Positions 1 to 8,482 of a stretch of DNA of 64,000 nucleotides are shown one piece after another (within the stretch, counting starts at the first letter, position 1; the number at the start of each line of letters is the position of its first letter). The stretch comes from Novosphingobium sp. FSW06-99 (GTDB lineage Bacteria > Pseudomonadota > Alphaproteobacteria > Sphingomonadales > Sphingomonadaceae). The DNA lies in NCBI RefSeq assembly GCF_001519065.1, contig NZ_KQ954258.1, forward strand, positions 62,001-126,000. The letters run 5' to 3'. Under the pieces are notes generated by a model that saw only the letters and a program-made list of their open reading frames with translations, was not told the DNA's origin and ran no database searches. A program made the translations under genes and the position numbers.

Positions 1-620
1 CGCGAATCGAGCATCCAGAACACCGCGGCCGCGACCAGGCCCAGCGCGGTGATCCCCGCCCCCAGCCACAGCGGCGCCTGCCACCCGGTATCATAGAGCG
101 GCCTGGCCCAGGTCGACGAACTGTTGCACAAGGCAGAACCGACCCGCGCCATCGATAGCCACAGCGCGGTCGCCAGCGCCACGCCGCGCCGGGGGAACCA
201 CAGCGCCAGTCCCGCGATCAGCGCCATGAAGATCGCCCCTTCGGCCACGCCAAAGATCAGTCGCCCCAGCCACATCACCCAGTATGGCGTGCCGAGCGCG
301 GTCAGGCACGCGCCGACCAGGCCGATCGCCGCCGTCCACAGCGCCATGCGCGCCGCGCCATAGCGATCGATCAGCACCCCGCCGATCAGCGCCAGCACCA
401 CACTGGGCCAATAGATCGCGGCGTTCAGGCTGCCGATCTGGCTTTGCGCAAAACCACGCTGGCGGATCAGCAGATCGGCGATTTCGCCAATCACGTCGGT
501 TTCGTAATAGGTCGCCATGATGGCCAGCGCAGCCACCGCCAGCGCCAGCCAGCGCAACGGCACCGCCGGCACGTCCGCATCGGCTTCTTCGCCGCCGAGC
601 GGTTCCACAACTCCTGCCAC
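1..620 (-). CDS. MFS transporter, N-terminal part (runs off the window)
   Basis: Reading the minus strand from a GTG at 620 gives about 206 residues with alternating hydrophobic helices and a loop resembling the MFS GxLxDRxGxR motif (GGVLIDRYGAARMALW). The family moves small solutes across the inner membrane by proton coupling; the substrate cannot be inferred. The GTG is chosen because a purine-rich AGGGGG lies just upstream. The short hydrophilic lead before helix 1 is normal for the family. The C-terminal half lies beyond base 1. The adjacent palindromic element at 641-789 sits directly upstream and may contain its leader. Confidence 0.7.
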   Translation of the reverse strand, partial: MAGVVEPLGGEEADADVPAVPLRWLALAVAALAIMATYYETDVIGEIADLLIRQRGFAQSQIGSLNAAIYWPSVVLALIGGVLIDRYGAARMALWTAAIGLVGACLTALGTPYWVMWLGRLIFGVAEGAIFMALIAGLALWFPRRGVALATALWLSMARVGSALCNSSSTWARPLYDTGWQAPLWLGAGITALGLVAAAVFWMLDS

Positions 621-640
621 ACCCGTCCCCCTGCGTAAAA

Positions 641-789
641 GTCTGGGTCGAAACGCGCGAAAGGGCGCGTTTCGAAGTCGGTACCGGCCCGCTCCCCCAC
701 CCGACCACCCTACCATAGGTATCCTATGGGTGGTCGGGTGGGGGAGCGGGCCGGTGCCGACTTCCCGACACGGCAGTGTTGGGCCAGAC
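641..789. repeat. Three-hairpin palindromic element, copy 1
   Basis: This 149-bp intergenic block folds on paper into three consecutive stems. Stem A has arms CGAAACGCGC and GCGCGTTTCG (649-674). A very long stem B spans about 674-764, with arms of roughly 40 bp meeting at CCATAGG/CCTATGG. Stem C is CCGACAC/GTGTTGG (765-782). The ends GTCTGGGTC and GGGCCAGAC are imperfect inverted repeats. A related 147-bp element with the same architecture lies at 34751-34897, so this is a dispersed repeat family and not a simple terminator. Confidence 0.8.
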
Positions 790-827
790 GCTGATCAGCG
801 CAGGCTATGGAACGATGTGGCGCCTGT

Positions 828-2372
828 CTACACGAACAGGAAATTGGCCGAGGTGAGCTGCCCCACGCTGACATTGTCGAGCACCAGTTGATCGTGCGTG
901 TCATAGGTGATCACCACGTTGTTGCCCGACTGGTGCATCGCGCCTTCAAGCGCGGCAAAATTGGCGAACAGGCCGGTGTCGAACTGGATCACTTCATGCG
1001 CGGCGGCTCCCGGGGAATAGCCGTTGATCGTTTCGTTGCCGAACCCTTTGTGAAACACGAAGGTGTCGCCCGTGCCGGTGACATTGATGGTGTCGCCCGC
1101 TGCACCGATCACCAGCGCGTCCGACGCCGTCGCGGCGATGGTCGAACCCGACTTGCGCGCACAATCGAGCACCACCGTCCCGACCGGAACGGCCGTTTCC
1201 TGCACCACCAGCGGATCGTCGCCCACCGCCAGCGTGACCGAGGTGACATCGTGATAGACCGCGATCGGCGCGGTTCCGAGCATCGGATCATAGACATCGA
1301 CAGTGGCCAACATCCGCGTAAAGTCGATCGTGTCGGTGTGCACGGTCGGCGCGATTTCGCTGTGGGTGGTGTTGTTCCAGACCGTCTGTTCGTCCCAGAT
1401 GATCAGGTCAAAGGTGCTGGTGGCCTTTTGCAGCAGGATCGAATGGGTCGTGCTGTCCGCCCCTGCGATCGAATAGGCCAGGGTGCCGGGGCTGAAACTG
1501 GCGGGTCCACCGCCCAGGATCTGCGTCAGATCGTGCAGCGCGACCGCGATCGGCTTGGCCGTGTTGGTATAGTCGAACAGGCCATAGTGATTGCCCACCA
1601 GATCGTTCGAAGGATCGGGATAGGCATCGAGCAATTCATAGAGAAACACCGTCGCCGCACCCGCCGACTTGGCGTCGAACACCATGTCGAGATCATAGAT
1701 CGCCTGGACATGGGCATCGACCCCGCCCGACTGGCTGCCGAGCGTCGAATAGCCCGTCTCGGTCACCACGAACGGCTTGCCCACAGGAAACGAGGCGATG
1801 TTGTTGTCGAGATACCACAGGGGTGGATTGCCGTTGATCGCATAGGGATGGATCGAGGCATAGTCATAGCCGGTGGACGACACTGCCCCGGCATTCATGG
1901 TGTAGCTGTAGATCGTCGTGCCCGCGAGCACCGGGTTGGCGGCAACATCGGCATAGAGCGCATTCTGATAGGCGATCGCCGCCGGCGCCCCGGTCAGGCC
2001 ATCGTAGCTTGCGCCGAAATTGTTGATTTCGTTCGGCCCCTCGATCGCGACGATCGAACCGGGGTGCGCAGATTCAAACGTGGAAAGCTGCGTCATCGTC
2101 GCGGGCAACGCGTTCGAGGTGTAGAGCAGCATGTCGAACCGGATGCCGTCGCTGGCGGCCAGATTATAGGCGGCCCGCCCCGACATCGTGCTGAAATAGC
2201 TGGCCGTGCGGATCAGACTGACGCCGATATAGCTCAGATCCGCCAGCACGGTCTGCATATTGGCATATTTGCCGTCGGTGTAATCGATCGCGGCATTGAC
2301 CCCGATCGAGGCGACAAAGCTTTTGGTGCTGATGGCGACGGTGGTGGCGGTGGTCCTGGTCATGACCGCCAT
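828..2372 (-). CDS. Clan GH-A glycosidase-like protein with C-terminal type I secretion tail
   Basis: The 514-residue protein has an N-terminal TIM-barrel-like domain (about 15-400) with the two carboxylates expected of retaining clan-A glycosidases: E115 in GPNEINN (acid/base) and E205 in VTETGY (nucleophile). The C-terminal 120 residues hold a repeats-in-toxin-like segment (GNETINGYSPGAAAHEVIQFD) and end in NFLFV, typical of type I secreted proteins. No N-terminal signal peptide is seen, which fits ABC-type export. The enzyme therefore probably acts outside the cell on a polysaccharide that cannot be named. Its paralogue at 2541-3710 lacks the tail. The first ATG lacks a strong Shine-Dalgarno; the ATG at 2363 is an alternative. 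Confidence 0.75.
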   Translation of the reverse strand: MAVMTRTTATTVAISTKSFVASIGVNAAIDYTDGKYANMQTVLADLSYIGVSLIRTASYFSTMSGRAAYNLAASDGIRFDMLLYTSNALPATMTQLSTFESAHPGSIVAIEGPNEINNFGASYDGLTGAPAAIAYQNALYADVAANPVLAGTTIYSYTMNAGAVSSTGYDYASIHPYAINGNPPLWYLDNNIASFPVGKPFVVTETGYSTLGSQSGGVDAHVQAIYDLDMVFDAKSAGAATVFLYELLDAYPDPSNDLVGNHYGLFDYTNTAKPIAVALHDLTQILGGGPASFSPGTLAYSIAGADSTTHSILLQKATSTFDLIIWDEQTVWNNTTHSEIAPTVHTDTIDFTRMLATVDVYDPMLGTAPIAVYHDVTSVTLAVGDDPLVVQETAVPVGTVVLDCARKSGSTIAATASDALVIGAAGDTINVTGTGDTFVFHKGFGNETINGYSPGAAAHEVIQFDTGLFANFAALEGAMHQSGNNVVITYDTHDQLVLDNVSVGQLTSANFLFV

Positions 2373-2502
2373 GATCGGTCACAACAGTTTTTAATAATTC
2401 TATATGACTGGTAAATGTCATTTTATATCAAGTACGATTGACAGTAAAAAAATAAATTATGAACGTTATATAGCTCTTCGCCTACGAAAAATTACTTAAA
2501 AT

Positions 2503-2525
2503 CTCCCCCTGAAGGGGAGGGGCTT
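2503..2525. terminator. GC-rich hairpin of the CCCCTGAAGGGGAGGGG family
   Basis: CTCCCC-ctgaa-GGGGAG forms a stable stem between the two glycosidase-like genes. The same 19-base core (CCCCTGAAGGGGAGGGGCT) recurs at 63912-63930, so it is also a short dispersed repeat. It probably ends transcription of the upstream gene at 3710-2541. The following 2381-2500 stretch is AT-rich and holds no gene; it is the likely promoter region of the 828-2372 gene. Confidence 0.5.
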
Positions 2526-2540
2526 TGCAAGTACAGCGCT

Positions 2541-3710
2541 TCACATGGTCACTTCGACCACCAGCGGATCGCTGCCCAGCGACAGTGTGGCCGCGCCGAC
2601 ACGGTGCCACGCCGCCACGGGCGCGGTGCCGCGCAAGGGGTCATAGACCGTGATGGTGGCAGGCGCCCTGGCGAAGCGGATGGTGCGCGCGCGCTCGGCG
2701 CGAGCAATCGCATGGTTGGCCTGATGGTCCCACAACGGTGCCTCGTCCCACACCACCAGATCGAACACCCCAGGGGCCTTTTGCAGCAACAGCGTGCGTG
2801 CAGCGTCGGGCGCGGTGAAATCGAGCGCGCCGGGCGCGCCATGCACGGCGTTGGCTGTCAGGATCCGGGCCATGGTGTGCAGTGCGACCGCAATCGGCTT
2901 GGGCTGGTTGGCATAGTCGAACAGGCCGAAATGCTTGCCCGCCGCGATCCCGCCCGGATCGGCATAGGCATCGCGCAATTCATAGAGATAGACCGCCGCC
3001 GCGCCCGCGCTGGTGGCATCGAAGATCATGTCGAGGTTGTAGATCGCCTGCGCCCGGGCATCGACCCCGTCCTTGGCCACCCCGTCCTTGCCGCCGATCA
3101 GCGTGGGATAGCCGGTTTCGGTTACCACAAAGCGTTTGCCCGGCGGCACTTTGGCGATGTTGTTGTCGAGAAACCAGCGCGGCGGGCGCCCGTCGACCGC
3201 GTAAGGATGGATCGCGGCAAAGTCATAGCCGGTGACCGACGTCGCCCCGGCATTCATGGTGTAGCTGTAGACCCGCGTGCCGCGCAGCACCGCATCGGCG
3301 GCGACGCGCGCATAGAGATCGTCCTGAAACGCCACCGCCGCCGCCGCGCCTGCCAGCCCGCGATAATGTGCGCCGAAATTGTTGATCTCGTTGGGCCCCT
3401 CGATCACCGCCACACTGCCCGGATGGTCGGCGGCAAAGCGCGCCATCTGCGCCACGGCGGCATCGAGCCGGTCGGTGGCATTGAGCACCATGTCGAACCG
3501 CACCCCGGCCTTTGCCGCCAGGTGGTAGGACCATTCGCCGGTCATGCCATGCCACCACGCGCCGGTGCGGATGGTGTTGATGCCAATATAGTCGAGATCG
3601 GCCAGCACGCTGGCCACATCGGCGTATTTGCCATCGGTGTAATGGATCGGCGCCCCCACCCCCAGCGAGGCGAGAAAGGCACTGGCAAGCATCGCGACGG
3701 TTTGGGGCAC
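2541..3710 (-). CDS. Clan GH-A glycosidase-like protein (paralogue without secretion tail)
   Basis: About 389 residues, collinear and clearly homologous to the protein encoded at 828-2372 (shared IHYTDGKYA, IEGPNEINNFG, YSYTMNAGA, VTETGY). Both catalytic glutamates (PNE and TETG) are kept, but the protein stops where the other's calcium-binding tail begins. The reading frame is open to an ATG at 3866, but that 52-residue extension is Cys/Arg-rich and not conserved. I prefer the GTG at 3710, with AAGG ten bases upstream and a hydrophobic start (LASAFLASLG). Tandem duplication followed by gain or loss of the export tail is the likely history. Substrate is unknown. Confidence 0.7.
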   Translation of the reverse strand: MPQTVAMLASAFLASLGVGAPIHYTDGKYADVASVLADLDYIGINTIRTGAWWHGMTGEWSYHLAAKAGVRFDMVLNATDRLDAAVAQMARFAADHPGSVAVIEGPNEINNFGAHYRGLAGAAAAVAFQDDLYARVAADAVLRGTRVYSYTMNAGATSVTGYDFAAIHPYAVDGRPPRWFLDNNIAKVPPGKRFVVTETGYPTLIGGKDGVAKDGVDARAQAIYNLDMIFDATSAGAAAVYLYELRDAYADPGGIAAGKHFGLFDYANQPKPIAVALHTMARILTANAVHGAPGALDFTAPDAARTLLLQKAPGVFDLVVWDEAPLWDHQANHAIARAERARTIRFARAPATITVYDPLRGTAPVAAWHRVGAATLSLGSDPLVVEVTM

Positions 3711-3959
3711 AGCGTTTGACACCTTGCGAACAGCGGATGCGCCCAGCCTTGGATCAACGCCGCACCCGGTAAAGCGCAAGAAACACCGAAACGGCCCAAT
3801 GACTTGCATGCGGGCGCGCGGGCGGGCGCAGGTTTGCTTTGACAGGGGATCGGAAAACGATATCAATTGTTATGAAATATCAGAATCGGCGCGGTTCCTG
3901 CCTGACAATGGGCGGGGTCGACGCCGGGATTGCGGGACCAGGATGCGAAGGATCGCCCG

Positions 3960-4301
3960 ATGAGGAACGCCGTGCTGTGCCTGCTTGCGCTGGCCTTGCC
4001 TGCGCCAATTTCGCCCGCGCTGGCACAAATGCCCCCGACCGTGCAGGAACTGGGCACGCCTTTGCCGCAACGCGGCCCGGCGCGGGTCTATGCCGCCACG
4101 TGCGGCTATTGCCATGGCACCAATGTCGGGCCGATCCTGCTGGGCCGCCATTTGCCCGCCGACTATGTCGCCAAGATGGCGCGCACCGGACGCGGCGGCA
4201 TGCCCGCGTTCCGCCCCAGCGAAGTGACCCCTGCCGAACTTGCCGCGCTGGCCGCCTGGATCAGCGCATCACCCCGCAACCCGGCGGAGCACGGCCAATG
4301 A
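3960..4301 (+). CDS. Class I c-type cytochrome, partner of the downstream flavoprotein
   Basis: The start at 3960 gives a 113-residue protein with a clean Sec signal peptide (RNAVLCLLALALPAPISPALA) and one haem-binding CGYCH motif near residue 49; a Met in GGMPAF is the likely distal ligand. GAAGGA precedes the start by eight bases. The stop overlaps the next start (ATGA at 4298), a sign of tight co-translation. In 4-cresol dehydrogenase (p-cresol methylhydroxylase) the flavoprotein passes electrons to a small cytochrome encoded beside it; this gene fits that role in the periplasm. Confidence 0.85.
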   Translation: MRNAVLCLLALALPAPISPALAQMPPTVQELGTPLPQRGPARVYAATCGYCHGTNVGPILLGRHLPADYVAKMARTGRGGMPAFRPSEVTPAELAALAAWISASPRNPAEHGQ

Positions 4302-5923
4302 GCGGACCGACCATCGACCGGCGCGGCCTGCTGGGTGCGGGCGTCGCCGCCGCCGCCACGCTGGGGATTGCCGACAGCGCGCTGGGCCAGGGCGCAGTGC
4401 TGGCACCGGGCGTGGGCAAGGCCGATCTGGCCGCCGCGCTGGCAGGGTTTCGCGGTGTGGTCGGCGCCGAATGGGTGGCCGGCGATGCCGAGGCGGTAGT
4501 TCCCTGGACCAAAAGCTATGTGCCCGATCCGGGCGGGCGCCATGCGCCGGTCGGCGCGGTGTGCCCCGCCAGTGTCGAAGAGGTGCAGGCGATCCTGAAA
4601 ATCGCCAACCAGTACCGCCAACCGCTGTGGCCGGTCAGCACCGGCAAGAACATGGGCTATGGCAGCACCACCACCGCCGCGCCGGGCCAGGTGGTGCTCG
4701 ATCTGAAACGGATGAACCGTATCCTGTCGGTCGATGCCGAACTGTGCACCGCGCTCGTCGAACCGGGCGTGACCTATCAGCAATTGCGCGATTATCTCGA
4801 CGAGCACCACATTCCGCTGTGGATCGATGTGCCCACTGTCGGCCCGATCGTGGGCCCGGTGGGCAACACGCTCGATCGCGGTGTCGGCTATACGCCCTAT
4901 GGCGAACACTTCATGGTCCAGTGCGGGATGGAAGTGGTGCTGGCCAATGGCGACATTCTCAGGACCGGGATGGGCAGCACCAGCAACCCGTCGGCCTGGC
5001 AGGCGTTCAAATGGGGCTATGGCCCTTATCTCGACGGCATTTTCACGCAGTCGAATTTCGGTGTGGTGACCAAGATGGGGCTGTGGCTGATGCCCGCGCC
5101 GCCGGTCTACAAACCGCTGGTGATCCGCCACAAACAGGTCGAGGACGTGTCGCGCATCGTCGATGCCATGCGCCCGCTGCGGATCGCCAATATCGTGCCC
5201 AATGTCGTGTTGATGATGTCGGCCGGATACCAGGTGGCGATGTTCCACCGGCGCGGCGAAGTCTACAGCGGCACGGGGCCGGTGCCCGACGAGGCATTTG
5301 CGCGGTTTGCCGCCGCGCACGATCTGGGCATGTGGAACACCTATATCGCGCTCTATGGCACCGAGGCGATGGTGGCCGAAAGCGAACGCATCATCCGCGG
5401 CGCCTTTGCCGCGATCGATGGCGAAGTGATGACCGCCGACCAGATGCAGGGCAACCCGTGGTTCCACCACCACGCCACGCTGATGCGCGGCGGGCTCAGC
5501 CTGGAGGAAGTGGGGCTGGCGCGGTGGAAGGGCGCGGGCGGCGGCCTCGCCTGGTTTGCCCCGGTGGCGCCCGCCAAAGGCAGCGAAACGATCGGGCAGA
5601 TTGCGCTCGCCAAGCAGATTTTGGGCCGCCACGGGTTCGATTACACCTCGGCCTTTGCGATCGGCAGCCGCGAACTGCACCACATCATCGCACTGCTCTA
5701 TGACAAGAGCGACCCGGATGAAGAACGTCGCGCCGATGCCTGTTATCGCGATCTGGTCACCGGGTTTGGCGAGCATGGCTGGGCCAGCTATCGCACCGGT
5801 GTCCATGCGATGGATCTGGTGGCGCAGCAATATGGCGAAACCAATCGCACGGTAAACGCCGCGATCAAGCACGCGCTCGACCCCAACCATATCCTTGCCC
5901 CCGGCAAATCGGGGATCGCGTGA
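4298..5923 (+). CDS. FAD-dependent 4-cresol dehydrogenase / vanillyl-alcohol-oxidase family flavoprotein
   Basis: 541 residues. The start at 4298 gives a short arginine-containing leader (DRRGLLGAGVAAAATLGIA) resembling a Tat signal, consistent with export of a folded flavoprotein. A FAD-binding PCMH-type domain covers about 60-280 (PVSTGKNMGYG, GNTLDRGVGYTPYG, GYGPYLDGIFTQSNFG). The C-terminal substrate domain ends in DPNHILAPGKSGI, a hallmark of the VAO/PCMH family. These enzymes oxidise the para side chain of phenols such as 4-cresol, eugenol or vanillyl alcohol. The paired cytochrome argues for dehydrogenase rather than oxidase activity. The exact phenol is not deducible. Confidence 0.85.
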   Translation: MSGPTIDRRGLLGAGVAAAATLGIADSALGQGAVLAPGVGKADLAAALAGFRGVVGAEWVAGDAEAVVPWTKSYVPDPGGRHAPVGAVCPASVEEVQAILKIANQYRQPLWPVSTGKNMGYGSTTTAAPGQVVLDLKRMNRILSVDAELCTALVEPGVTYQQLRDYLDEHHIPLWIDVPTVGPIVGPVGNTLDRGVGYTPYGEHFMVQCGMEVVLANGDILRTGMGSTSNPSAWQAFKWGYGPYLDGIFTQSNFGVVTKMGLWLMPAPPVYKPLVIRHKQVEDVSRIVDAMRPLRIANIVPNVVLMMSAGYQVAMFHRRGEVYSGTGPVPDEAFARFAAAHDLGMWNTYIALYGTEAMVAESERIIRGAFAAIDGEVMTADQMQGNPWFHHHATLMRGGLSLEEVGLARWKGAGGGLAWFAPVAPAKGSETIGQIALAKQILGRHGFDYTSAFAIGSRELHHIIALLYDKSDPDEERRADACYRDLVTGFGEHGWASYRTGVHAMDLVAQQYGETNRTVNAAIKHALDPNHILAPGKSGIA

Positions 5924-6813
5924 TGCGCGCGCGGCTGATGATCGCGCTGCTGGCGCTGACCTTGTGGACAATTCCGGCCCATGCCGCCGACGCCCCGCCG
6001 CTGAAGATCGAGGTGCTGCGGACCAGCGCCGGTTCGCTCTATGCCAATATGACGCTGATCGAGGGCGAACACGACGCCGTGCTGGTCGACGCGCCGTTCA
6101 CGCTGGCCGACGCGCATCGCGTGGTGGCCATGGTGCTCGACAGCGGCAAGCACCTGACCACGGTGTTTGTCACCCACGATCACCCCGATCACTATTTCGC
6201 GATGGAGGTGATCGCCGATGCCTTTCCCGACGCGCGGATCGTGGCGCACCCGACCGTGGTGGCCGATATCTGGCGATCGCTGCCCTTCAAAGTCAAACGC
6301 TGGGGGCCGCTGCTGGGCGCCAATGGCCCGCGCCATCCCTCTGCCCCGCAACCCTTGACCGGCGACACCATCAGTCTGGAAGGCCAGGATCTGAAAGTGC
6401 TGGGTCCGATGGCGGGCGACCATGTGCATGCCACCGCGCTGTGGGTGCCATCACTGCGCGCGCTGATTGCGGGCGATCTGGTGCACAACCAGATGTTCCT
6501 CTGGATGGGCGAACACACGCCGGCCGATATTGCCGCCTGGGGCCGGTCGCTCGACACATTGGCCGCGTTGCACCCGCTGGTTGTGGTGGCCGGTCATGCC
6601 CGGCCCGGCCTGCCCAACGACATCAGCGGGCTCGATTTCAGCCGTCGCTATATCGCCGCCTGGCCCGGTCTGGTCGCCGCATCGCATTCCAGCACCGAAT
6701 TGCGCGCCAAAGTCGTCGCCGCCTTCCCCGACGCCATCGATATTCTGGGCGATTTCCTGCTCGGCAATTCGGCGCGGGTGGCCAAGGGCGAACAACCCGC
6801 CTGGCAGGAGTAG
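5923..6813 (+). CDS. Exported metallo-beta-lactamase-fold hydrolase
   Basis: 296 residues. The ATG overlaps the previous stop (TGATG). A signal peptide (MIALLALTLWTIPAHA) leads into an MBL fold with the metal motif HDHPDH (H85, H87, D89, H90), a later GDLVHNQ and a VVAGH histidine. The family hydrolyses thioesters, lactones, sulfates or phosphates, so the substrate is open. Its position between the aromatic-oxidising flavoprotein and an SDR suggests a step in the same periplasmic pathway. Confidence 0.75.
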   Translation: MRARLMIALLALTLWTIPAHAADAPPLKIEVLRTSAGSLYANMTLIEGEHDAVLVDAPFTLADAHRVVAMVLDSGKHLTTVFVTHDHPDHYFAMEVIADAFPDARIVAHPTVVADIWRSLPFKVKRWGPLLGANGPRHPSAPQPLTGDTISLEGQDLKVLGPMAGDHVHATALWVPSLRALIAGDLVHNQMFLWMGEHTPADIAAWGRSLDTLAALHPLVVVAGHARPGLPNDISGLDFSRRYIAAWPGLVAASHSSTELRAKVVAAFPDAIDILGDFLLGNSARVAKGEQPAWQE

Positions 6814-6818
6814 CACCG

Positions 6819-7568
6819 ATGCGGTTTGACGGAAAAGTGGCCCTGATCACCGGCGCGGCCACCGGCATTGGCCGCGCCACGGCCATCGCCTTTGCCCAGG
6901 CCGGGGCCGCCGTGATGATCGGGGATATCGATCCGCGCGCCGAAGACACCGTGCGCGCGATTGTTGCAGCGGGCGGCAGCGCGGCGTTCCGCCCGACCGA
7001 CGTGCGACAGGCGCCCGCGCTCGACGCGCTGGTGGCGGCCTGCCTCGATACGTATGGCCGGATGGATTGCGCGTTCAACAACGCCGGGGTGCTGCCCCCG
7101 CAGCGCCCGATCCACGAGGTGACCCCCGACGAACTAGACCTGGCCATCGATGTCGATTTCAAGGGGGTGTTTTTCGCGATGCAGGCCGAAATCCGCCATT
7201 TCCTGCAAGTCGGCGGCGGAGCGATCGTCAACACCGCCAGCGTCGGCGCGCTGATCGCCGACCCCAACATGAGCGCCTATTGCGCGATGAAGCACGCCGT
7301 CGCCGGGCTGACCAAGGCCGCCGCGGTCGAATATGCCCGCGCCAATATCCGCACCAATTGCATCGCACCCGGCTTTGTGGTCACCCCGATGACGCAGCAC
7401 TGGGCGCAGAGCAACGCCTTTACCGACATGTTCTTTGCCCAGAACATTTCCGGCCGCGCCGCCCAGCCCGAAGAAATCGCCCCGACCGTGCTTCATCTGT
7501 GCAGCGATGCAGCCAGTTTCATCAACGGCGCCACGATCGTGATTGACGGCGGGCAGACCGCGCATTGA
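6819..7568 (+). CDS. Short-chain dehydrogenase/reductase (classical SDR)
   Basis: 249 residues. It has the TGAATGIG nucleotide-binding motif, NNAG, a catalytic Ser in NTASVG and YCAMK. GD after beta-2 suggests NAD preference. It starts five bases after the MBL gene with CAGGAG just upstream, so it is the last gene of the cytochrome-flavoprotein operon. It could oxidise an alcohol produced by the 4-alkylphenol hydroxylating enzyme upstream; this is inference from order only. Confidence 0.8.
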   Translation: MRFDGKVALITGAATGIGRATAIAFAQAGAAVMIGDIDPRAEDTVRAIVAAGGSAAFRPTDVRQAPALDALVAACLDTYGRMDCAFNNAGVLPPQRPIHEVTPDELDLAIDVDFKGVFFAMQAEIRHFLQVGGGAIVNTASVGALIADPNMSAYCAMKHAVAGLTKAAAVEYARANIRTNCIAPGFVVTPMTQHWAQSNAFTDMFFAQNISGRAAQPEEIAPTVLHLCSDAASFINGATIVIDGGQTAH

Positions 7569-7663
7569 GTTGCGTCGGCAATTCCTGACCACGGGCCGGT
7601 GTCAGGCTGAATGACTGGAAACGCCCATTTGCAGCCGCTTCTCTGATCAGCTATCGGCGCTGT

Positions 7664-8077
7664 ATGAATGTCTTAGCCAAGCATTTCACCGTTTGTTGCT
7701 GCCTGCTTTTCGGGTTGCCCGAGTATGGGCTTGCGCAGCACATGAACGCAACGGACGCGCCGTGCCGCAATAGCGTAGTCACGGCCGACCTGACCCAGTG
7801 CCTTGATCAAGCGGAACGATCGGCAGACGACGATTTGAATAAGACGTATCAAACCATCGCTAAGGTTCTGACAGTCGAAGAACGCCCAGCCCTTTTGACT
7901 GCCCAAAGACTTTGGCTACGCTACCGCGACGCCTCATGCTCCGCCGAGCGAAGCCTTTATGGTGGAGGAACAGGGCAGGGCCCTGCATTTCTCGCATGCA
8001 TGGAAGCTGAGACAAGGCACCATACCGCCGAATTGCGCACCGCTTATTGGTGGCGAGTTGAGAAATTCTCGCCTTGA
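7664..8077 (+). CDS. Exported LprI/DUF1311-family protein
   Basis: 137 residues with a Cys-rich signal peptide and the DUF1311 pattern: paired cysteines (PCRN, CLDQAE), LNKTYQTI, LLTAQRLWLRYRDASC and FLACMEAET. Members are periplasmic or lipoprotein-like; LprI inhibits lysozyme, but many homologues are untested. It has its own promoter region and is not in an operon. Codon use is less GC-biased than its neighbours. Confidence 0.7.
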   Translation: MNVLAKHFTVCCCLLFGLPEYGLAQHMNATDAPCRNSVVTADLTQCLDQAERSADDDLNKTYQTIAKVLTVEERPALLTAQRLWLRYRDASCSAERSLYGGGTGQGPAFLACMEAETRHHTAELRTAYWWRVEKFSP

Positions 8078-8482
8078 GGGAATGTCCGATAACCTCCAAA
8101 ATAGGTCGTTCAGGCACGCGGAAATATTTAAGGACGCTCTGTTCAAGTTCTGAAACGACCCAACCAAAATCTTCTCTGGACCGGGGAGGGGGACCGCCCT
8201 ACTTCGGCTGCTGCTTGCGCAGCCGCTCAGAGTAACCTGCGTCTTTGGCGCAGGGTGGTGGAGGGGCGCCCACCGGATTGCGCAATGCTGCGAAGATGAA
8301 CCAAGCCCTCGAGCATGATTCGCGTATTTTCAATATTTTACCAAGACGTGAAGCCCCTCCACCTGCTTCGCTGGTCCCCCTCCCCATTTTGGGGAGGATC
8401 GAATACTATCAGGTTTGGCTGTCGGGGTCGTCGCAGCGTTTTTCGGGAAACGGACTTGATCAGCGCTTTGCCTCGTTCGCCT
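8078..8482. other. Gene-free stretch with degenerate GC-rich repeats
   Basis: No convincing coding frame. The stretch contains mirrored GGGGAGGGGGACC and CCCCCTCCCC blocks near 8185 and 8380 and an imperfect CTCCCCattttGGGGAG hairpin (8382-8397), typical of short palindromic repeats in these genomes. They would form an extended stem flanking the 3' end of the E1 gene at 8483-10819. Confidence 0.4.

Noticed and set aside
807..2414. 535-residue plus-strand frame opposite the glycosidase-like gene
   Set aside because: His/Arg/Asp-rich composition typical of antisense frames in GC-rich genes; the minus-strand protein has clear motifs.
4163..5971. 602-residue minus-strand frame opposite the flavoprotein
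   Set aside because: Low-complexity Arg/His-rich shadow; the plus strand encodes the VAO/PCMH protein.
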